A stretch of 64,000 bases of DNA from Microbacterium luteum (GCF_015277875.1 NZ_CP063814.1:1736001-1800000), one strand, 5' to 3'; counted from the first letter of the stretch, positions 21,886-31,955 are shown. The notes: generated by a model not told the origin, from the letters alone. Made by a program: numbers and translations.

Positions 21886-22832
21886 TGTCGATCCCGCTCA
21901 TCGTCAGCGCACCCCCGCTCGCCGCACCTGTCGCGCCGCTGCAGTGGCGAGGCATCACGTCGGTGTGGACCGGGCATGACGGCTCCGTGTGGGATCTCGT
22001 CGACCAGGCGTCCGGCGCCGTGCTCTACCGGAAGGGCGTGGAGGGGCTGCACTTCCCGAGGATCGTGAAGAACGCGTCGACGTCGCGTGCGATCTCGGGG
22101 AAGCGGCTCCGCGGGTGGCGGGCTGAGTCTCGTGACGTGTTCTGGCCGCTCTACCTGTGGGCGGACGGCTCCGACGAGTGGCTCGCCCGGCACGGTGAGT
22201 TCTTCGACACGATCCACCCGGAGAAGGCCGGCACATGGACGGTCGACGGTGGGCGCGGTGCGCGCACGCTCGAGCTGACCGGCGTGTTCGACGAGACGCA
22301 CGTGTACGAGCTCGACCCGCTCATCCGGGGATGGGCTCTGTATGACATCGCGCTCGAGGCGGCGCAGCCGTTCTGGAAGGGCAAGCGGATCCGGCGTGGC
22401 CCGTGGCAGGCGCCAGCGTCCGCACCGTTCTTCACCGGCCCGCCGTTCACGATCTCGTCGTCGTCGAACTTCGCGTCAGCGTCGATCCCTAACCCGGGCG
22501 ACGTGGACGCGTGGGGGATCTGGTGGGCGGTCGGACCGCTAACCGAGATCGAGCTGGGCGTCGGGGACACGCTGATCCGTGTCCCGTTCCCCGTCGCCGA
22601 TGGGGAGATGCTGCGGATCGACACGGACCCTCGGCGACCCACGGCGCTGCTCGGTGACGCTGTGGCCCCCGAAGCAACTGACCTGTTCGTCGGAGACGAC
22701 GTCACCCGGGATCTCGGGCTGCAGGACTACGCGACCATCCCGCCGGCCAGCTCGGTGCCGCTCGCGGTCGCAGCGACCGGTGCCGGGTCGATCTTCTTTG
22801 ACCTGATCCCGCTGTACTTCCGCGCGTTCTGA
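21885..22832 (+). CDS. Distal tail / minor tail protein
   Basis: The 315-residue protein contains W-R-G-I-T-S-V-W-T-G-H-D-G-S-V-W, F-P-R-I-V-K-N-A-S-T-S and W-P-L-Y-L-W-A-D-G-S. A C-terminal region is rich in beta strands (T-D-L-F-V-G-D-D-V-T-R-D-L). This agrees with the first minor tail protein after the tape measure in actinophages, which has a distal-tail (Dit)-like role. ATG 21885 overlaps the tape measure stop by one base; a TTG three bases upstream is less likely. Confidence 0.75.
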   Translation: MSIPLIVSAPPLAAPVAPLQWRGITSVWTGHDGSVWDLVDQASGAVLYRKGVEGLHFPRIVKNASTSRAISGKRLRGWRAESRDVFWPLYLWADGSDEWLARHGEFFDTIHPEKAGTWTVDGGRGARTLELTGVFDETHVYELDPLIRGWALYDIALEAAQPFWKGKRIRRGPWQAPASAPFFTGPPFTISSSSNFASASIPNPGDVDAWGIWWAVGPLTEIELGVGDTLIRVPFPVADGEMLRIDTDPRRPTALLGDAVAPEATDLFVGDDVTRDLGLQDYATIPPASSVPLAVAATGAGSIFFDLIPLYFRAF

Positions 22833-22844
22833 GAGGTGGTGGAC

Positions 22845-23942
22845 GTGGACGGACACCGGTTCGTCATCTACGACAAGACCGACGCGTACGAACTCGACCT
22901 CTCCGGGCTCGAGGCCGGGTCAGACCAGAGACCGAACGTGATCCCCACGGCAACGTTCCTGCTCGACGACGACCACCCCGCGCTCCCAGCAATCACCGCT
23001 GACGGTGCCCGGTGCGGCGTCTGGTTCCGAGGCGTGGAACAGTTCCGCGGCCGCGTGCAGTCCACACCCGGGCAGGGCCCGGACGGCGTCGTCACCGTCA
23101 ACGTCGAGGGCGACCTGCGGAAGCTGTGGGACTGGCACGGCCGACAGGTGCCGGACGCGCCGCTCTGGTCACAGTTCCAGGACTACCGCACCTATACCGG
23201 CCCGTCCGAGACCGTGTTCAAGACCGCGCTGGCGGAAAACTTCACCCGCCTCGGCGTGCCGTGGACGGTCGCACCGACGCAGGGTCGCGGGTCGACGGTG
23301 CGCACCCAGTTCCGGATGCACCCGCTCGCCGACAAGCTGATCCCGCTGCTCGACGCCGACAACCTCACCGTCACGCTCGAGTACACCGAGACCGGCATCG
23401 TCGTCGACGTCCGTGAGCCCGAGACCGTCCCCGGCATCCTCACCCTCGCGACCGGCATCCCCGACGCGTACGCGTTCGACCGGTCAGCGCCGACCATGAC
23501 CCGCTGCGTCGTCGGCGGCCGCGGAGACGGCACCGACAGGGAGTTCGTCGAGGTCATCTACACCGACCGCGAGTCGTCCTGGGGCGACATCATCGAAGGC
23601 TTCGTCGACGCTCGAAACACCGAGGAAGGCGCCGACCTCACGATCGACGGTCACCAGACCCTCGCCGAGACCGCAGCGCGAATCGGGATCTCCACCGAGC
23701 TGGTCGAAACCGACCGGTTCATGTTCGGCAGCACCTACCAGCTCGGTGACCTCGCGGCCGTGCACATCGGTCCCGTCGAGACGTTGCAGCGCCTGTCCGT
23801 GTCTATTACCGAGAGCGCCGAAGAGGGAGTGATCGTCACCCCGCGGGTCGGGGAGATCGAAGACTCCGCCGACACCGACGTGCAGCTCGCCCGTCAGATC
23901 GCGCGTCTCGCGAAGGACGCCAGAGACAAAGGGAGACGATGA
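22845..23942 (+). CDS. Minor tail protein (Tal/Gp37-like)
   Basis: The 365-residue protein has R-F-V-I-Y-D-K-T-D-A-Y-E-L-D-L, then an L-R-K-L-W-D-W-H segment and M-H-P-L-A-D-K-L-I-P-L-L-D. Later come R-C-V-V-G-G-R-G-D-G-T-D-R-E-F and G-S-T-Y-Q-L-G-D-L-A-A-V. These elements are shared with the Siphovirus ReqiPepy6 Gp37-like tail proteins, which form part of the tail tip. GTG 22845 has GAGG eight bases upstream; GTG 22836 in the same frame lies on that RBS and is less likely. Confidence 0.75.
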   Translation: MDGHRFVIYDKTDAYELDLSGLEAGSDQRPNVIPTATFLLDDDHPALPAITADGARCGVWFRGVEQFRGRVQSTPGQGPDGVVTVNVEGDLRKLWDWHGRQVPDAPLWSQFQDYRTYTGPSETVFKTALAENFTRLGVPWTVAPTQGRGSTVRTQFRMHPLADKLIPLLDADNLTVTLEYTETGIVVDVREPETVPGILTLATGIPDAYAFDRSAPTMTRCVVGGRGDGTDREFVEVIYTDRESSWGDIIEGFVDARNTEEGADLTIDGHQTLAETAARIGISTELVETDRFMFGSTYQLGDLAAVHIGPVETLQRLSVSITESAEEGVIVTPRVGEIEDSADTDVQLARQIARLAKDARDKGRR

Positions 23943-24889
23943 TGCCCGTTCCTATCACCGACAGCGTCGGATACGAGGGCACGGTCGACGAACCGCAGTG
24001 GGCTGAGCTCGTCGCCGCCGCAGGGGGCAACGCGTACGGTGTGCTCGGCGCGAGCGACTGGAAGGTCACCGCCGGCGTCGGCGACCGGGTCGCGCGGATC
24101 GCTCCCGGAGCCGGATTCGGGCACGGCGTGCTCGACCGCACCACCGAGGACGCGCTGCTGCCCTCGCTCACGGCGCCCGCGTCCGGGTCGGTGTGGCACC
24201 TGATCGTCGCGCACCGCGACTGGCAGGGCAACGTGTCCAGCTTCGACAGCATCGAGGGAAGCGCGACCGCGCAGATCCCGACCCGAGATGAGACTCCGGG
24301 CACCGTCGACGACCAGCCGCTCGCGCTTGTGCGTGTGCAGGCGGGGCAGTCGCAGATCGTCGAGTATCGGGATCTGCGGCTCTGGGGTGGCGACGGGGGA
24401 GCGTACGCCGTCGACGAGCTCGCGCTGCAGTACGCCAACCGTGTCGGCACCCGCATCCGAATCGGCGACATCGCGTGGGAACGCACCATCGACGCGTTCG
24501 GCAGCGCGCAGTGGGTCTCTCACGACGTCGGCGACACCGGATGGGTGAACGACCTCAGCATCAACGTGAACAGCGCATGGTCGCTGTCCTCGACCCGGTT
24601 CCGGCGTTCGCAGGGCCGCGTCCGTGGTCGCGCCGTCGTACAGCGAGTGACCGGCGCCCCGTCGATGAACAGCGCGGGATCATTCACGACGGGTAACATC
24701 CTGCGTCTCCCTGTCGGCTGGCGTTCGAACGTGACCGAGACGCCCACCATGCGCGGCGTTGAGAGCGCGGTGCCCTACTTCCCTTCGATGGATCAGGAGG
24801 GCCTCGTGACCCTCGGCCAGGGCGTGCCCAACAACCCGCTGTCGAGCGGCGGGCGGTACATCATCGACTTCGATCACCCGGTGGACTGA
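23939..24889 (+). CDS. Minor tail protein
   Basis: The 316-residue protein starts with P-I-T-D-S-V-G-Y-E-G-T-V-D-E-P-Q-W-A-E-L, an N-terminal pattern recurrent in actinophage minor tail proteins. It then has beta-rich W-K-V-T-A-G-V-G-D-R-V-A-R-I-A-P-G and F-G-H-G-V-L-D. The C-terminal half is beta-structured (N-D-L-S-I-N-V-N-S-A-W) and may bind the cell surface. It overlaps the upstream stop (ATGATG). Confidence 0.7.
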   Translation: MMPVPITDSVGYEGTVDEPQWAELVAAAGGNAYGVLGASDWKVTAGVGDRVARIAPGAGFGHGVLDRTTEDALLPSLTAPASGSVWHLIVAHRDWQGNVSSFDSIEGSATAQIPTRDETPGTVDDQPLALVRVQAGQSQIVEYRDLRLWGGDGGAYAVDELALQYANRVGTRIRIGDIAWERTIDAFGSAQWVSHDVGDTGWVNDLSINVNSAWSLSSTRFRRSQGRVRGRAVVQRVTGAPSMNSAGSFTTGNILRLPVGWRSNVTETPTMRGVESAVPYFPSMDQEGLVTLGQGVPNNPLSSGGRYIIDFDHPVD

Positions 24890-24890
24890 C

Positions 24891-25703
24891 ATGACTGATC
24901 TTGGATTCGGCCGCGGGTGGGCGTCTCCCGAAGCGGCCGCATCGATCTGGCGCATCGACGCGGCGCTCGGGCATGCCATGCAGATCACGGAGGCGGGCCG
25001 GTCGGCGGCTGACGCGGACCGGAACTACGCCCGGTACCAGGCGTACCTCAACGGCACGGGCCCGTGGGCTCCGATTGCGTACCCGTCGTGGATGTCGGTG
25101 CACTGCTGGGGCAACGCGATCGACTCCGACGAAGCGCAACGCTTCATCGCGCTCATGGCGCGTCACGGTTGGCGGCGCACCGTCTACCGCAACGGGAAGC
25201 TCGAGGAGCCCTGGCACTTCGAATACTTCATCGACGAGGACCAGCACCGATTCGACGGCATCCCTGCGGGGAGCGGAGGAGAAGAGATCATGCCCACAGC
25301 GGAAGAGATCGCCCGCGCCACCTGGCACGGGATCAAGTTCAAGAGCGGCCGCACCCCGGCACAGGTGCTCGTGGACACGAACTACGCCGTCACGAAGCTG
25401 CTCATGCAGTCCGGGACCGGCCGGTTCTTCAAACATGGCGACATGCCGAAGGGCGGGTCGAGCCTGTGGGTGTACGTGCTCGAGTCGGGAGACTTCGTCC
25501 GCATCCGCGACCTCGACACCGCGAAGCTCTACAAGGAGATCAACGGGCAGGCGTCGACGGACGTCTCCGGCGCTGCGCTGCGACTCCACATCGGCAATCT
25601 CATCGAGGCTGGCGGGCGTGATCTGACGGCCGTGACCGGCACGACAGACACGGTGCCGACTCCGGTGGGCGAGACCGACATCCCCGACGGCTCGGAGGAG
25701 TAG
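24891..25703 (+). CDS. Endolysin, M15 D-Ala-D-Ala carboxypeptidase type
   Basis: The 270-residue protein has the LAS/M15 peptidase motifs [10 protein letters not shown] at 69-78 (zinc ligands His71 and Asp78) and E-E-P-W-H-F-E-Y at 105-112 (catalytic Glu, zinc His109). Such enzymes cut the peptide side chains of peptidoglycan at cell lysis. Residues about 133-245 form a second domain of unknown type ([13 protein letters not shown]) that may bind the wall. There is no signal peptide, so a holin is needed. It is followed by two membrane-protein genes and a holin. Confidence 0.88.
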   Translation: MTDLGFGRGWASPEAAASIWRIDAALGHAMQITEAGRSAADADRNYARYQAYLNGTGPWAPIAYPSWMSVHCWGNAIDSDEAQRFIALMARHGWRRTVYRNGKLEEPWHFEYFIDEDQHRFDGIPAGSGGEEIMPTAEEIARATWHGIKFKSGRTPAQVLVDTNYAVTKLLMQSGTGRFFKHGDMPKGGSSLWVYVLESGDFVRIRDLDTAKLYKEINGQASTDVSGAALRLHIGNLIEAGGRDLTAVTGTTDTVPTPVGETDIPDGSEE

Positions 25704-25707
25704 GCGG

Positions 25708-26088
25708 ATGGGAACCGAGGAGCCCTCGGTCCCCGTCATCGTCGAACGCATCGCCAACCTGCAGTCGGACGTATCCGAGATCAAGCAGAACATGGCGACC
25801 CGCACCGACCAGGCTCACGTCGATCTCCGCATCGAGGGTCTGGTCGGTGCGCTCGCGTCAGAACGGGCCGAACGCATCGCCGCGGTCGAGGCGGAGAAGC
25901 AGGAACGCATCGCCGCAGACGAGAAGGAAGCGAACGAGCGCAAGGCTGTCGCGGCCCGGCTGCAGACGGTGGAAGACCGCATGGAAGCACGGAAGTACAA
26001 CACCGGCATCGCGATCATCCTCGCCGCCGTCGGCGCGGTCTTCAGCCTCGCGGCAACTCTCGTCGCGACAGGAGTGGTGGGGGGATGA
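25708..26088 (+). CDS. Coiled-coil membrane protein in lysis cassette
   Basis: The 126-residue product has a long charged coiled coil (about 15-95, with [15 protein letters not shown]) and a single C-terminal transmembrane segment (about 99-121, [16 protein letters not shown]). This tail-anchored layout is common among holin-associated or antiholin-like proteins next to endolysins (compare XhlA-type proteins). The function is inferred from position and layout. Confidence 0.65.
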   Translation: MGTEEPSVPVIVERIANLQSDVSEIKQNMATRTDQAHVDLRIEGLVGALASERAERIAAVEAEKQERIAADEKEANERKAVAARLQTVEDRMEARKYNTGIAIILAAVGAVFSLAATLVATGVVGG

Positions 26089-26089
26089 G

Positions 26090-26713
26090 ATGAGCAGAGC
26101 GTGGCGCGCGAAGGTCATCTTCGTCTCCCTCGTCAGCGTCCTCGCCATAGCCCTGCTCGTACTCGGCGGGTTCACCATCATCAACCTGTCGACGCGACTG
26201 GGTGCCGCGAACGACCGCAACGCACGGCAAGCCGATCAGATCGCCGTACTCCTGGACGACCTACACGCGTCTCAGGAGAACGCGCAGTCGCTCTACGACC
26301 AGGTACTCGACCTCGGGCAGTACCCCGACGGCGAAGACCCGGAGAGTGTTGTGCCCGGCCCGGCAGGTGAAACCGGAGCACGTGGCCCAGCCGGGCCGCG
26401 CGGACTCCCCGGGGAGGACGGAGAGCAGGGCGAGCCCGGCGCTGACGGCGCACCAGGCGCTGACGGGTCGGACGGCTCCGCAGGCGCCGACGGCGCGAAC
26501 GGTGCTGACGGAGCCACGGGACCGATCGGGCCGCAGGGACCGCAGGGCGAGGTCGGGCCGCAGGGGCCGGCCGGACCACAGGGCGATCCGGGGCCGTCGT
26601 GCCCCGAGGGGTACAGCCTCCAGATCGTCACCATCACCGTCGTCGACGACGCCGGTGCCACCACGAACCAGCAGGCGGCAGTGTGCCTGCCCATCCCCGC
26701 GACAGCGGAGTAA
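26090..26713 (+). CDS. Membrane-anchored collagen-like protein
   Basis: The 207-residue protein has an N-terminal transmembrane anchor (8-32, [16 protein letters not shown]). A short heptad-like region (35-75) follows, then 27 uninterrupted G-X-Y triplets at 90-170, then a small C-terminal domain with Cys171 and Cys199. The triplets predict a collagen triple helix, with the heptads as trimerisation region. Collagen-like proteins are known in phage tail fibres, but a membrane-anchored one inside a lysis cassette is unusual. ATG 26090 was chosen because the hydrophobic anchor follows it directly. Confidence 0.75.
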   Translation: MSRAWRAKVIFVSLVSVLAIALLVLGGFTIINLSTRLGAANDRNARQADQIAVLLDDLHASQENAQSLYDQVLDLGQYPDGEDPESVVPGPAGETGARGPAGPRGLPGEDGEQGEPGADGAPGADGSDGSAGADGANGADGATGPIGPQGPQGEVGPQGPAGPQGDPGPSCPEGYSLQIVTITVVDDAGATTNQQAAVCLPIPATAE

Positions 26714-26724
26714 AGGAGATCAGC

Positions 26725-26967
26725 ATGAACGAGAACGTCACGACCGACGAGCACGGCAACCCGACGGGCAAGCCGCAGCCGAAGGTGCTCGCCGCCACAG
26801 CCGGTGCGGGCGTCGGCGGCGCAGTCAGCACGATCGGCATCTACCTGATCGAAACGCTCGGCGGGGTCGACCTGCCTGTCGCGGTCGAGGGTGCCACGCT
26901 CACCCTCGTCACAGCCGGCGTCGCGTACCTCGCCGGGTGGATCAAGCGGCCGTCCGGCATCAACTGA
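26725..26967 (+). CDS. Holin
   Basis: The 80-residue protein has a charged N-terminus and two hydrophobic segments (about 23-45, [15 protein letters not shown], and 51-73, [14 protein letters not shown]). It ends in a short basic tail (K-R-P-S-G-I-N). Small size, two membrane segments and location near the endolysin fit a class II holin or an r1t-type phage holin. RBS AAAGGAG precedes ATG 26725. It would time lysis by opening the membrane to the endolysin. Confidence 0.8.
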   Translation: MNENVTTDEHGNPTGKPQPKVLAATAGAGVGGAVSTIGIYLIETLGGVDLPVAVEGATLTLVTAGVAYLAGWIKRPSGIN

Positions 26968-27058
26968 CCCCGGGCGGGTCTTCTGGACCGTCACCGTCTT
27001 GGTGGCGGCCCACGTGCTCCTCATCCTCTTCTCGCCTTCCGAACGTCTGGAGTGACCT

Positions 27059-30019
27059 GTGGCGATCATCGACTACTTCCCGGCTGCCGTGGCTGCCGAC
27101 GAGAACGGCACCTTCGTCCGCAACGCCGAGGCCGTCGTGTACGCCATGGCCGACACGAACCTCGACACACCCCTGTCCCTCACCGACCTGCAGGGCGTCC
27201 CGATGCAGCTGCGCGCGTCGTCGCTGGGCATCTACCCGCCGTTCCGGGTGACGTCCGGCGAGATGCAGATCGTGGTCGTGTCGGGTGGTGTGCGCACGCC
27301 GATGACGTCGCTGTCGGTGTACGCGAACGCTGCGGAGTCGGCGGCGTCCATCGCGTCGGGGAACGCGGGCGCCGCGGCCTCGAGCGCCGCGCAGGCGGAG
27401 CAGGAGCGCCTCAACGCGCAGGCGGCGGCCACGGCGGCGGCAGCGGCGCAGGCGGCTGCTGAGGCCGTCGGGGACACGAACGACGCGATCAACGCGAACC
27501 TGATCGCGACCCCCGGAACGCAGACCAGAATTCAACTAGAAGGCACGTTTGCTCAGCTTCCAGCAGTGTCGATCTACCAGTTCCTGAATGAGGGCGAGAC
27601 GCTGCCAACCGACCGGGAATCGGATATCGGCGTCATTCTCCAGCGTGCCGTGAATGCGATCGCGGATGCTGTTGCTTTCGCTGGGCCGCGAACGATTGAG
27701 GTTCCGGCAGGAAATTACAAGCTCACCAGTGCTGTCGTGTGGCGAGGCGGCGTGGGGCTCCGTGGTGCAGGACGGGCCAATACTGCGTTCTGGCCCGAGG
27801 GAAGCGCGCAGCTCGCCGCAATGAGTTCACTGGACTTCACCGGGACGATGGATGATGTGTCGTTCCAGGACTTCACCTTGGAGTGCATCGGGCAGACCTC
27901 AGTACCGGGGGCGACGATCAAGGGCCTGTCGCTGCGTTACCTGAATCGTGCGCTGATCTCTCGCGTGACAGTGAAGGACTCGTGGGGCACGGGCTTCGGC
28001 AACGACTTCTCCCAGGACACCACGTACGTGGATTGCATTGCGATTCGTTGCGGTCGCGGTGGCACGTACACATGGGGCGCTGGCGCCGGGTTCGGTATCG
28101 GTGTCGGCATGTTCGAGAACGAGTCCGTCACGTTCATCAACTGCTGGTCGCTCGACAACCACTCGTCCGGGTTCTTCTTCGAGCGCCTCGCATCGATGCT
28201 CGACCAGAAGGACGGTCGCGGATACACGATGATCGGCTGCACCGCGCGCGGTAACTTCACGGGCGTGAACGACGCTGGCGTGCATGGTCTTGTCGTCTCC
28301 GAGTGCCACTTCGCCGACAACACGATGGCCGGGTACTGCCTGTCCGGGTCGGCTCCGAATGGGGAACCCCGCTCGGGCGGCAAGGACGGCATCGTGTCCA
28401 ACTGTGTCATCACCCGGAACGGGACTGAGGCGGGCGGTGCGGGCATCCTGCTCCGTCACGCGGGCACTGGCGGCTACACGTTCACCAACAATGAGATCAC
28501 TGACAACATCGGCCCCGGCGTGCTCTCGCCCACGACAGCGCGACTAGGCGGCGGGTGGCGATTCGTTCACAACCGCATCGAACGCAACCACGGGCAAGGC
28601 TTCGACATTGAAGCGCCCGTGCTGGACCGGTGGGAGGTGCGCGACAATACTGTTCGGGAGAACGGCCTCGCTCACGCGGCGGACCTTCTTGACGGGATGC
28701 TGTTCACGGGCGACATGGTTCAGCCACGCATCGAGGGGAACACGGTTCAGGGGCACTTCGGTGCCGGTCTGCGTCTGCCAGGTGCGGACACGATCGCCGT
28801 TGAGCCGATGATCAGCCGCAACGCGCTCACCGAGAACGCCGGAGGCGGGCTCGTCCGCGACAAGGCCGCGTCGGACACGACGTTCATCACGGGCAACCGT
28901 GACGGAGCCGCGTTCACGACGCTGACCAACCTTGCCCCTGCGATGACGGATGCGTCCGGCGTAACCGCAGACGGCAACGTCACCGGCATCACATGGATGC
29001 CGGGTGAGGGCGGTTTCGTTCGGGCGATGACGATCAACACCAACTCGGCGGGGTTGAAGGTGTTCTCCCAGTCGGCCACACCCTCGTTCGGTGGGAAATG
29101 CTGGACGTTCTCTGCATGGGTGCGGATCAGCAACACGGCGGCTGTCCTCAAGCCGTTCGTCCGCGCTTACGGCACGTCGTCATTCTCTCGCACATGGGCC
29201 ACGACAGGGTTCCGGGCGACGGGCGGATGGCAGCGCATTAGCATCACCATCGCGGCACCCTCGGCAGTGAACCGTCTCGACTTCACAGTCGGCGCGGACA
29301 TCCCCGGTGCGGGAACCACTATCGACGTGCGCAGGGTGCTCGTCACAGAAGGGGCGACGCTATGGCCGTGGTTCACGGGAACGCTCACCATCGGTGACGA
29401 GCCCGCCCCGGAGCCTGGCACGTTCGAGGTCTACACGTCTGACTCGTTCGCCGGCGCAGCCGGTCCATTCAGCCCTCGAAGTACCGACGCTGCTCTTGGA
29501 GGCACCCCTGTAGCTTGGGAGTCTTCCACGGGGCTGGATCGGTTTGCGATTACGGATACCGGGACCCTCGGCGCAGGAACCGAGCCCGCATCCGCCACTC
29601 TGGGGATTCCGACTGGATTCGCGAACGCGGGCATGTCGATCAAGGTCGTATCGGGTGGTGACGCATCAACCGTGGCGGACTTCTTCTCGAACCGCACCGC
29701 GTTGAACAATGCGACCCATGCGGTCGGGGCGCGAGTGAGTCAGTCGTCGGGAGAACTCGCCGCTCGCATCCGCACGATCACGGACGGAACGGTGTCCCTC
29801 GACTCGCAGTCGTTCCCCGTGTCGCCTGGCGATACTGTCTGGGTAGGTGTGACGAATGTGTCCACAGGTGAGGTTCAACTTCGAGTGAATGGTGACACGA
29901 AACGCACCATAACCTACGCGGCAACGATCCCAACGCAGTACGCGGTGCTCACTTGCGGTGACGCGACGGGCAGCGCTTGGGAACTGGACAATGTAATCAT
30001 TGAACAGGTCATCGCCTGA
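27059..30019 (+). CDS. Tail fibre / receptor-binding protein with beta-helix
   Basis: The 986-residue protein has an N-terminal tail-attachment domain (1-90), an Ala-rich coiled coil (about 95-140), and a right-handed parallel beta-helix (about 190-620). The helix opens [14 protein letters not shown] and shows many G-N/N-x-x-x-N turns. Two beta-sandwich domains follow (about 640-780 with W-T-F-S-A-W-V-R-I, and 790-985). It probably binds or depolymerises cell-surface glycans like pectate-lyase-fold tailspikes; no catalytic residues can be assigned. From about base 27525 the codons become less GC-rich than the N-terminal part. Start GTG 27059. Confidence 0.8.
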   Translation: MAIIDYFPAAVAADENGTFVRNAEAVVYAMADTNLDTPLSLTDLQGVPMQLRASSLGIYPPFRVTSGEMQIVVVSGGVRTPMTSLSVYANAAESAASIASGNAGAAASSAAQAEQERLNAQAAATAAAAAQAAAEAVGDTNDAINANLIATPGTQTRIQLEGTFAQLPAVSIYQFLNEGETLPTDRESDIGVILQRAVNAIADAVAFAGPRTIEVPAGNYKLTSAVVWRGGVGLRGAGRANTAFWPEGSAQLAAMSSLDFTGTMDDVSFQDFTLECIGQTSVPGATIKGLSLRYLNRALISRVTVKDSWGTGFGNDFSQDTTYVDCIAIRCGRGGTYTWGAGAGFGIGVGMFENESVTFINCWSLDNHSSGFFFERLASMLDQKDGRGYTMIGCTARGNFTGVNDAGVHGLVVSECHFADNTMAGYCLSGSAPNGEPRSGGKDGIVSNCVITRNGTEAGGAGILLRHAGTGGYTFTNNEITDNIGPGVLSPTTARLGGGWRFVHNRIERNHGQGFDIEAPVLDRWEVRDNTVRENGLAHAADLLDGMLFTGDMVQPRIEGNTVQGHFGAGLRLPGADTIAVEPMISRNALTENAGGGLVRDKAASDTTFITGNRDGAAFTTLTNLAPAMTDASGVTADGNVTGITWMPGEGGFVRAMTINTNSAGLKVFSQSATPSFGGKCWTFSAWVRISNTAAVLKPFVRAYGTSSFSRTWATTGFRATGGWQRISITIAAPSAVNRLDFTVGADIPGAGTTIDVRRVLVTEGATLWPWFTGTLTIGDEPAPEPGTFEVYTSDSFAGAAGPFSPRSTDAALGGTPVAWESSTGLDRFAITDTGTLGAGTEPASATLGIPTGFANAGMSIKVVSGGDASTVADFFSNRTALNNATHAVGARVSQSSGELAARIRTITDGTVSLDSQSFPVSPGDTVWVGVTNVSTGEVQLRVNGDTKRTITYAATIPTQYAVLTCGDATGSAWELDNVIIEQVIA

Positions 30020-30063
30020 CCTATCGCCCACATATTGGTGAATTCCGCACCACCACATACAGA

Positions 30064-30102
30064 AGCCCCCGGGCTCGCTCATCTCGAGCGGGCCCGGGGG
30101 CT
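30064..30102. terminator. Bidirectional terminator between tail fibre and lysogeny genes
   Basis: AGCCCCCGGGCTCGCTC (30064-30080) pairs with GAGCGGGCCCGGGGGCT (30086-30102): 17 bp with one G-T pair and a five-base loop. TCTTCTG follows on the plus strand and TTCTGTATG on the minus strand. It sits between convergent genes and should stop late transcription before it enters the lysogeny region, and stop transcription in the other direction too. Confidence 0.85.
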
Positions 30103-30116
30103 CTTCTGCTGTGTCG

Positions 30117-30926
30117 TCAGTAGCCGACGGCGCTGACGCCGTACTCGGCCTGCTCCTGGGAGAAGCCCTCGAAGAGGAGCTGCTCGATCAGGCCGTCACG
30201 GGAGAACGACGTGTATTCGAGGTAGCTCTCCGCCTTGAGTGCGGCTTGCTCGTTCCAGTCGACCTCGATGTTGTCGACGGCGAACTCGGCGTCGGCGGTG
30301 TCGAAGCCTTCGAACTCGAGCTGTCCGACGAGACCGGAGCGTGAGAACGCGGTGTAGGCGAGGTAGCTCTCGGCCTTCGCGATGGCGTTCTGCTGGCCCA
30401 TGGTGAGCTGCGGGGGCTCCTCGCCGGTGATGGTGACGGTGGAGCCTTCCTCGACGCTTTCGCCGGCGGCGGGGTCGGTGCCGGTGACGGTGGCTTCGTC
30501 GCTGGCGGTCGTGGACACCTCGAGGCCGAGCGCTTTGAGCGCGGATGTGGCGGCGGCGACGCTTTGGCCGTTGTAGTCGAGGATCTCGACCATCACCGGC
30601 TCAGGCTCTTCCTCGACCACCTCTTCCTCGACGACTGGTGCGGAGCTTGGCGTGGTGGCCGGCGCGGCGCCTGTGGTCGACGGCGCGTTCAGCGCGCCGA
30701 TGATGATCATCAGCAGGAAGAGAGCGCCGAGGCCGATGAGCACCCATGCCCACCAGCGCAGCCCCTTCTTCTTCGGCTTCGCCTCGGTCCCGGGCGTGGT
30801 ATCGGTGAGCACGGCCGTGTCCCCGGCATCCGGTTCAAGCCATTGTGTGCCGTCCCAGTAGCGCTGCTCGTTGTTCGCGTGCGGGGCCGGGTACCATCCG
30901 GGCGCGGGCGTGCTGTCGTTCGTCAT
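30117..30926 (-). CDS. Ltp-family surface protein, putative superinfection exclusion
   Basis: The 269-residue protein has a DUF2510 domain (7-33, P-G-W-Y-P-A-P and Y-W-D-G-T-Q-W), one transmembrane segment (59-79), an acidic linker, a PASTA-like domain (112-170) and two Ltp repeats. The repeats read A-x-x-Y-L-x-Y-T-x-F-S-R-x-G-L at 178-222 and 226-269. Ltp repeats define the Streptococcus phage TP-J34 lipoprotein that blocks DNA injection of superinfecting phages. Here the anchor is a transmembrane helix, not a lipobox. Expression from the prophage next to int fits a lysogenic conversion gene; host-range effect is inference. Confidence 0.8.
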   Translation of the reverse strand: MTNDSTPAPGWYPAPHANNEQRYWDGTQWLEPDAGDTAVLTDTTPGTEAKPKKKGLRWWAWVLIGLGALFLLMIIIGALNAPSTTGAAPATTPSSAPVVEEEVVEEEPEPVMVEILDYNGQSVAAATSALKALGLEVSTTASDEATVTGTDPAAGESVEEGSTVTITGEEPPQLTMGQQNAIAKAESYLAYTAFSRSGLVGQLEFEGFDTADAEFAVDNIEVDWNEQAALKAESYLEYTSFSRDGLIEQLLFEGFSQEQAEYGVSAVGY

Positions 30927-30968
30927 GATCCCCCCAGGGTGTAACGGTGAACGTTGGGGGAGAGACTA

Positions 30969-31955
30969 CTAGGCCGCCACGGGCGGAATGTCTCGATTCC
31001 GTCCCGATCGGTGGGGAATGGCCCGCGGCGGCAGGACGTGGATGGCGTCGCGTTTTCGCTTCGCGGAGACGCGCGTGTAGATCTCCGTGGTGGCGACGCT
31101 CCCGTGGCCCATCAGCTCTTGCACGACGCGGATGTCGATCTCGTGGTCGACGAGGTCGGTTCCGAAGGAGTGGCGCAGGGAGTGCGGGGTGAGTTGTGGG
31201 TCGGTGATGCCGGCGCGGTGTTTCGCGCGGGTGATGAGGTTCGTGACGGATGAGGAGTGGATGTGCCCAGTGTGGCCGGCGCGGGCTGGGAACCACCAGT
31301 CGTCGGCTGGCATGAGTCGCGAGAGCTCGGCGATCACCGGGTGCAGTGGGAAGGAGAGGGGCTTGTCGCCTTTGACGACGGAGCGGATGGTGCCGGCGAG
31401 TAGGTCGATGTCGTGGCCGTGGACGGCGGCGATGGAGGAGACGCGGAATCCTTGGTAGTAGCCGAGGAGGATCATCGCGCGTGTGCGGGCGTAGGCGCCG
31501 CTCTCCAGCATCGCGTCGACCTGTTCGTGGGTGAATGGTCGCGCGGTGCCTTTCGGGGCTCTCACGACCGGCAGGCGGGCTGCGGGGTTGTCATCGCGGT
31601 ACCCGTCCTCGACGAGGAATGTGTAGAACGCGGTGAGCGCGTTCCGGCATGTCCGTCGCGATCCAGGTTTGATGCCTTCCCGGCCTTGGAAGGTGCGTAG
31701 CTGCGTCACGGTCGCGTCGACCAGCGACGTGTCCGTCGTGGCGCGTAGCGTGCGGAGAATGCTCGCACGGTTGCGGATGGTGTTCTCTGACAGATCTTGG
31801 GCCCTCTGATATGCGGCGAAGGCCCCCAGTACTTCGTCGTCCATGGACGACATATGCCACAGGACGGATGCACGCGCATGTGCTGTTGTGGGCGCAAGGC
31901 GCTTGTGGTCGCCGGTCGGCATGCTGACGCTGTGACCTTCCGACGATTCGATCAT
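30969..31955 (-). CDS. int: Tyrosine recombinase / prophage integrase
   Basis: The 328-residue protein has an N-terminal SAM-like core-binding domain (about 40-125, F-A-A-Y-Q-R-A-Q-D-L-S-E-N-T-I-R-N). The catalytic domain has Arg171 (G-F-R-V-S-S-I), Lys195, His258 and Arg261 (H-S-L-R-H), His284 (G-H) and the nucleophile Tyr293 (E-I-Y-T-R). All catalytic residues are present, so it should be active. The start at 31955 is favoured by a four-base ATGA overlap with the small upstream gene; 31853 (M-S-S-M-D-D) is a shorter alternative. It integrates the phage into the tRNA 3' end at 32221-32264. Confidence 0.92.
   Translation of the reverse strand: MIESSEGHSVSMPTGDHKRLAPTTAHARASVLWHMSSMDDEVLGAFAAYQRAQDLSENTIRNRASILRTLRATTDTSLVDATVTQLRTFQGREGIKPGSRRTCRNALTAFYTFLVEDGYRDDNPAARLPVVRAPKGTARPFTHEQVDAMLESGAYARTRAMILLGYYQGFRVSSIAAVHGHDIDLLAGTIRSVVKGDKPLSFPLHPVIAELSRLMPADDWWFPARAGHTGHIHSSSVTNLITRAKHRAGITDPQLTPHSLRHSFGTDLVDHEIDIRVVQELMGHGSVATTEIYTRVSAKRKRDAIHVLPPRAIPHRSGRNRDIPPVAA

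Noticed and set aside
26891..27055. Small overlapping frame ending [19 protein letters not shown]
   Set aside because: The end looks like a membrane helix, but the only in-frame start (GTG 26891) lies deep in the holin gene with no ribosome site. The 26968-27058 gap is therefore left as non-coding.
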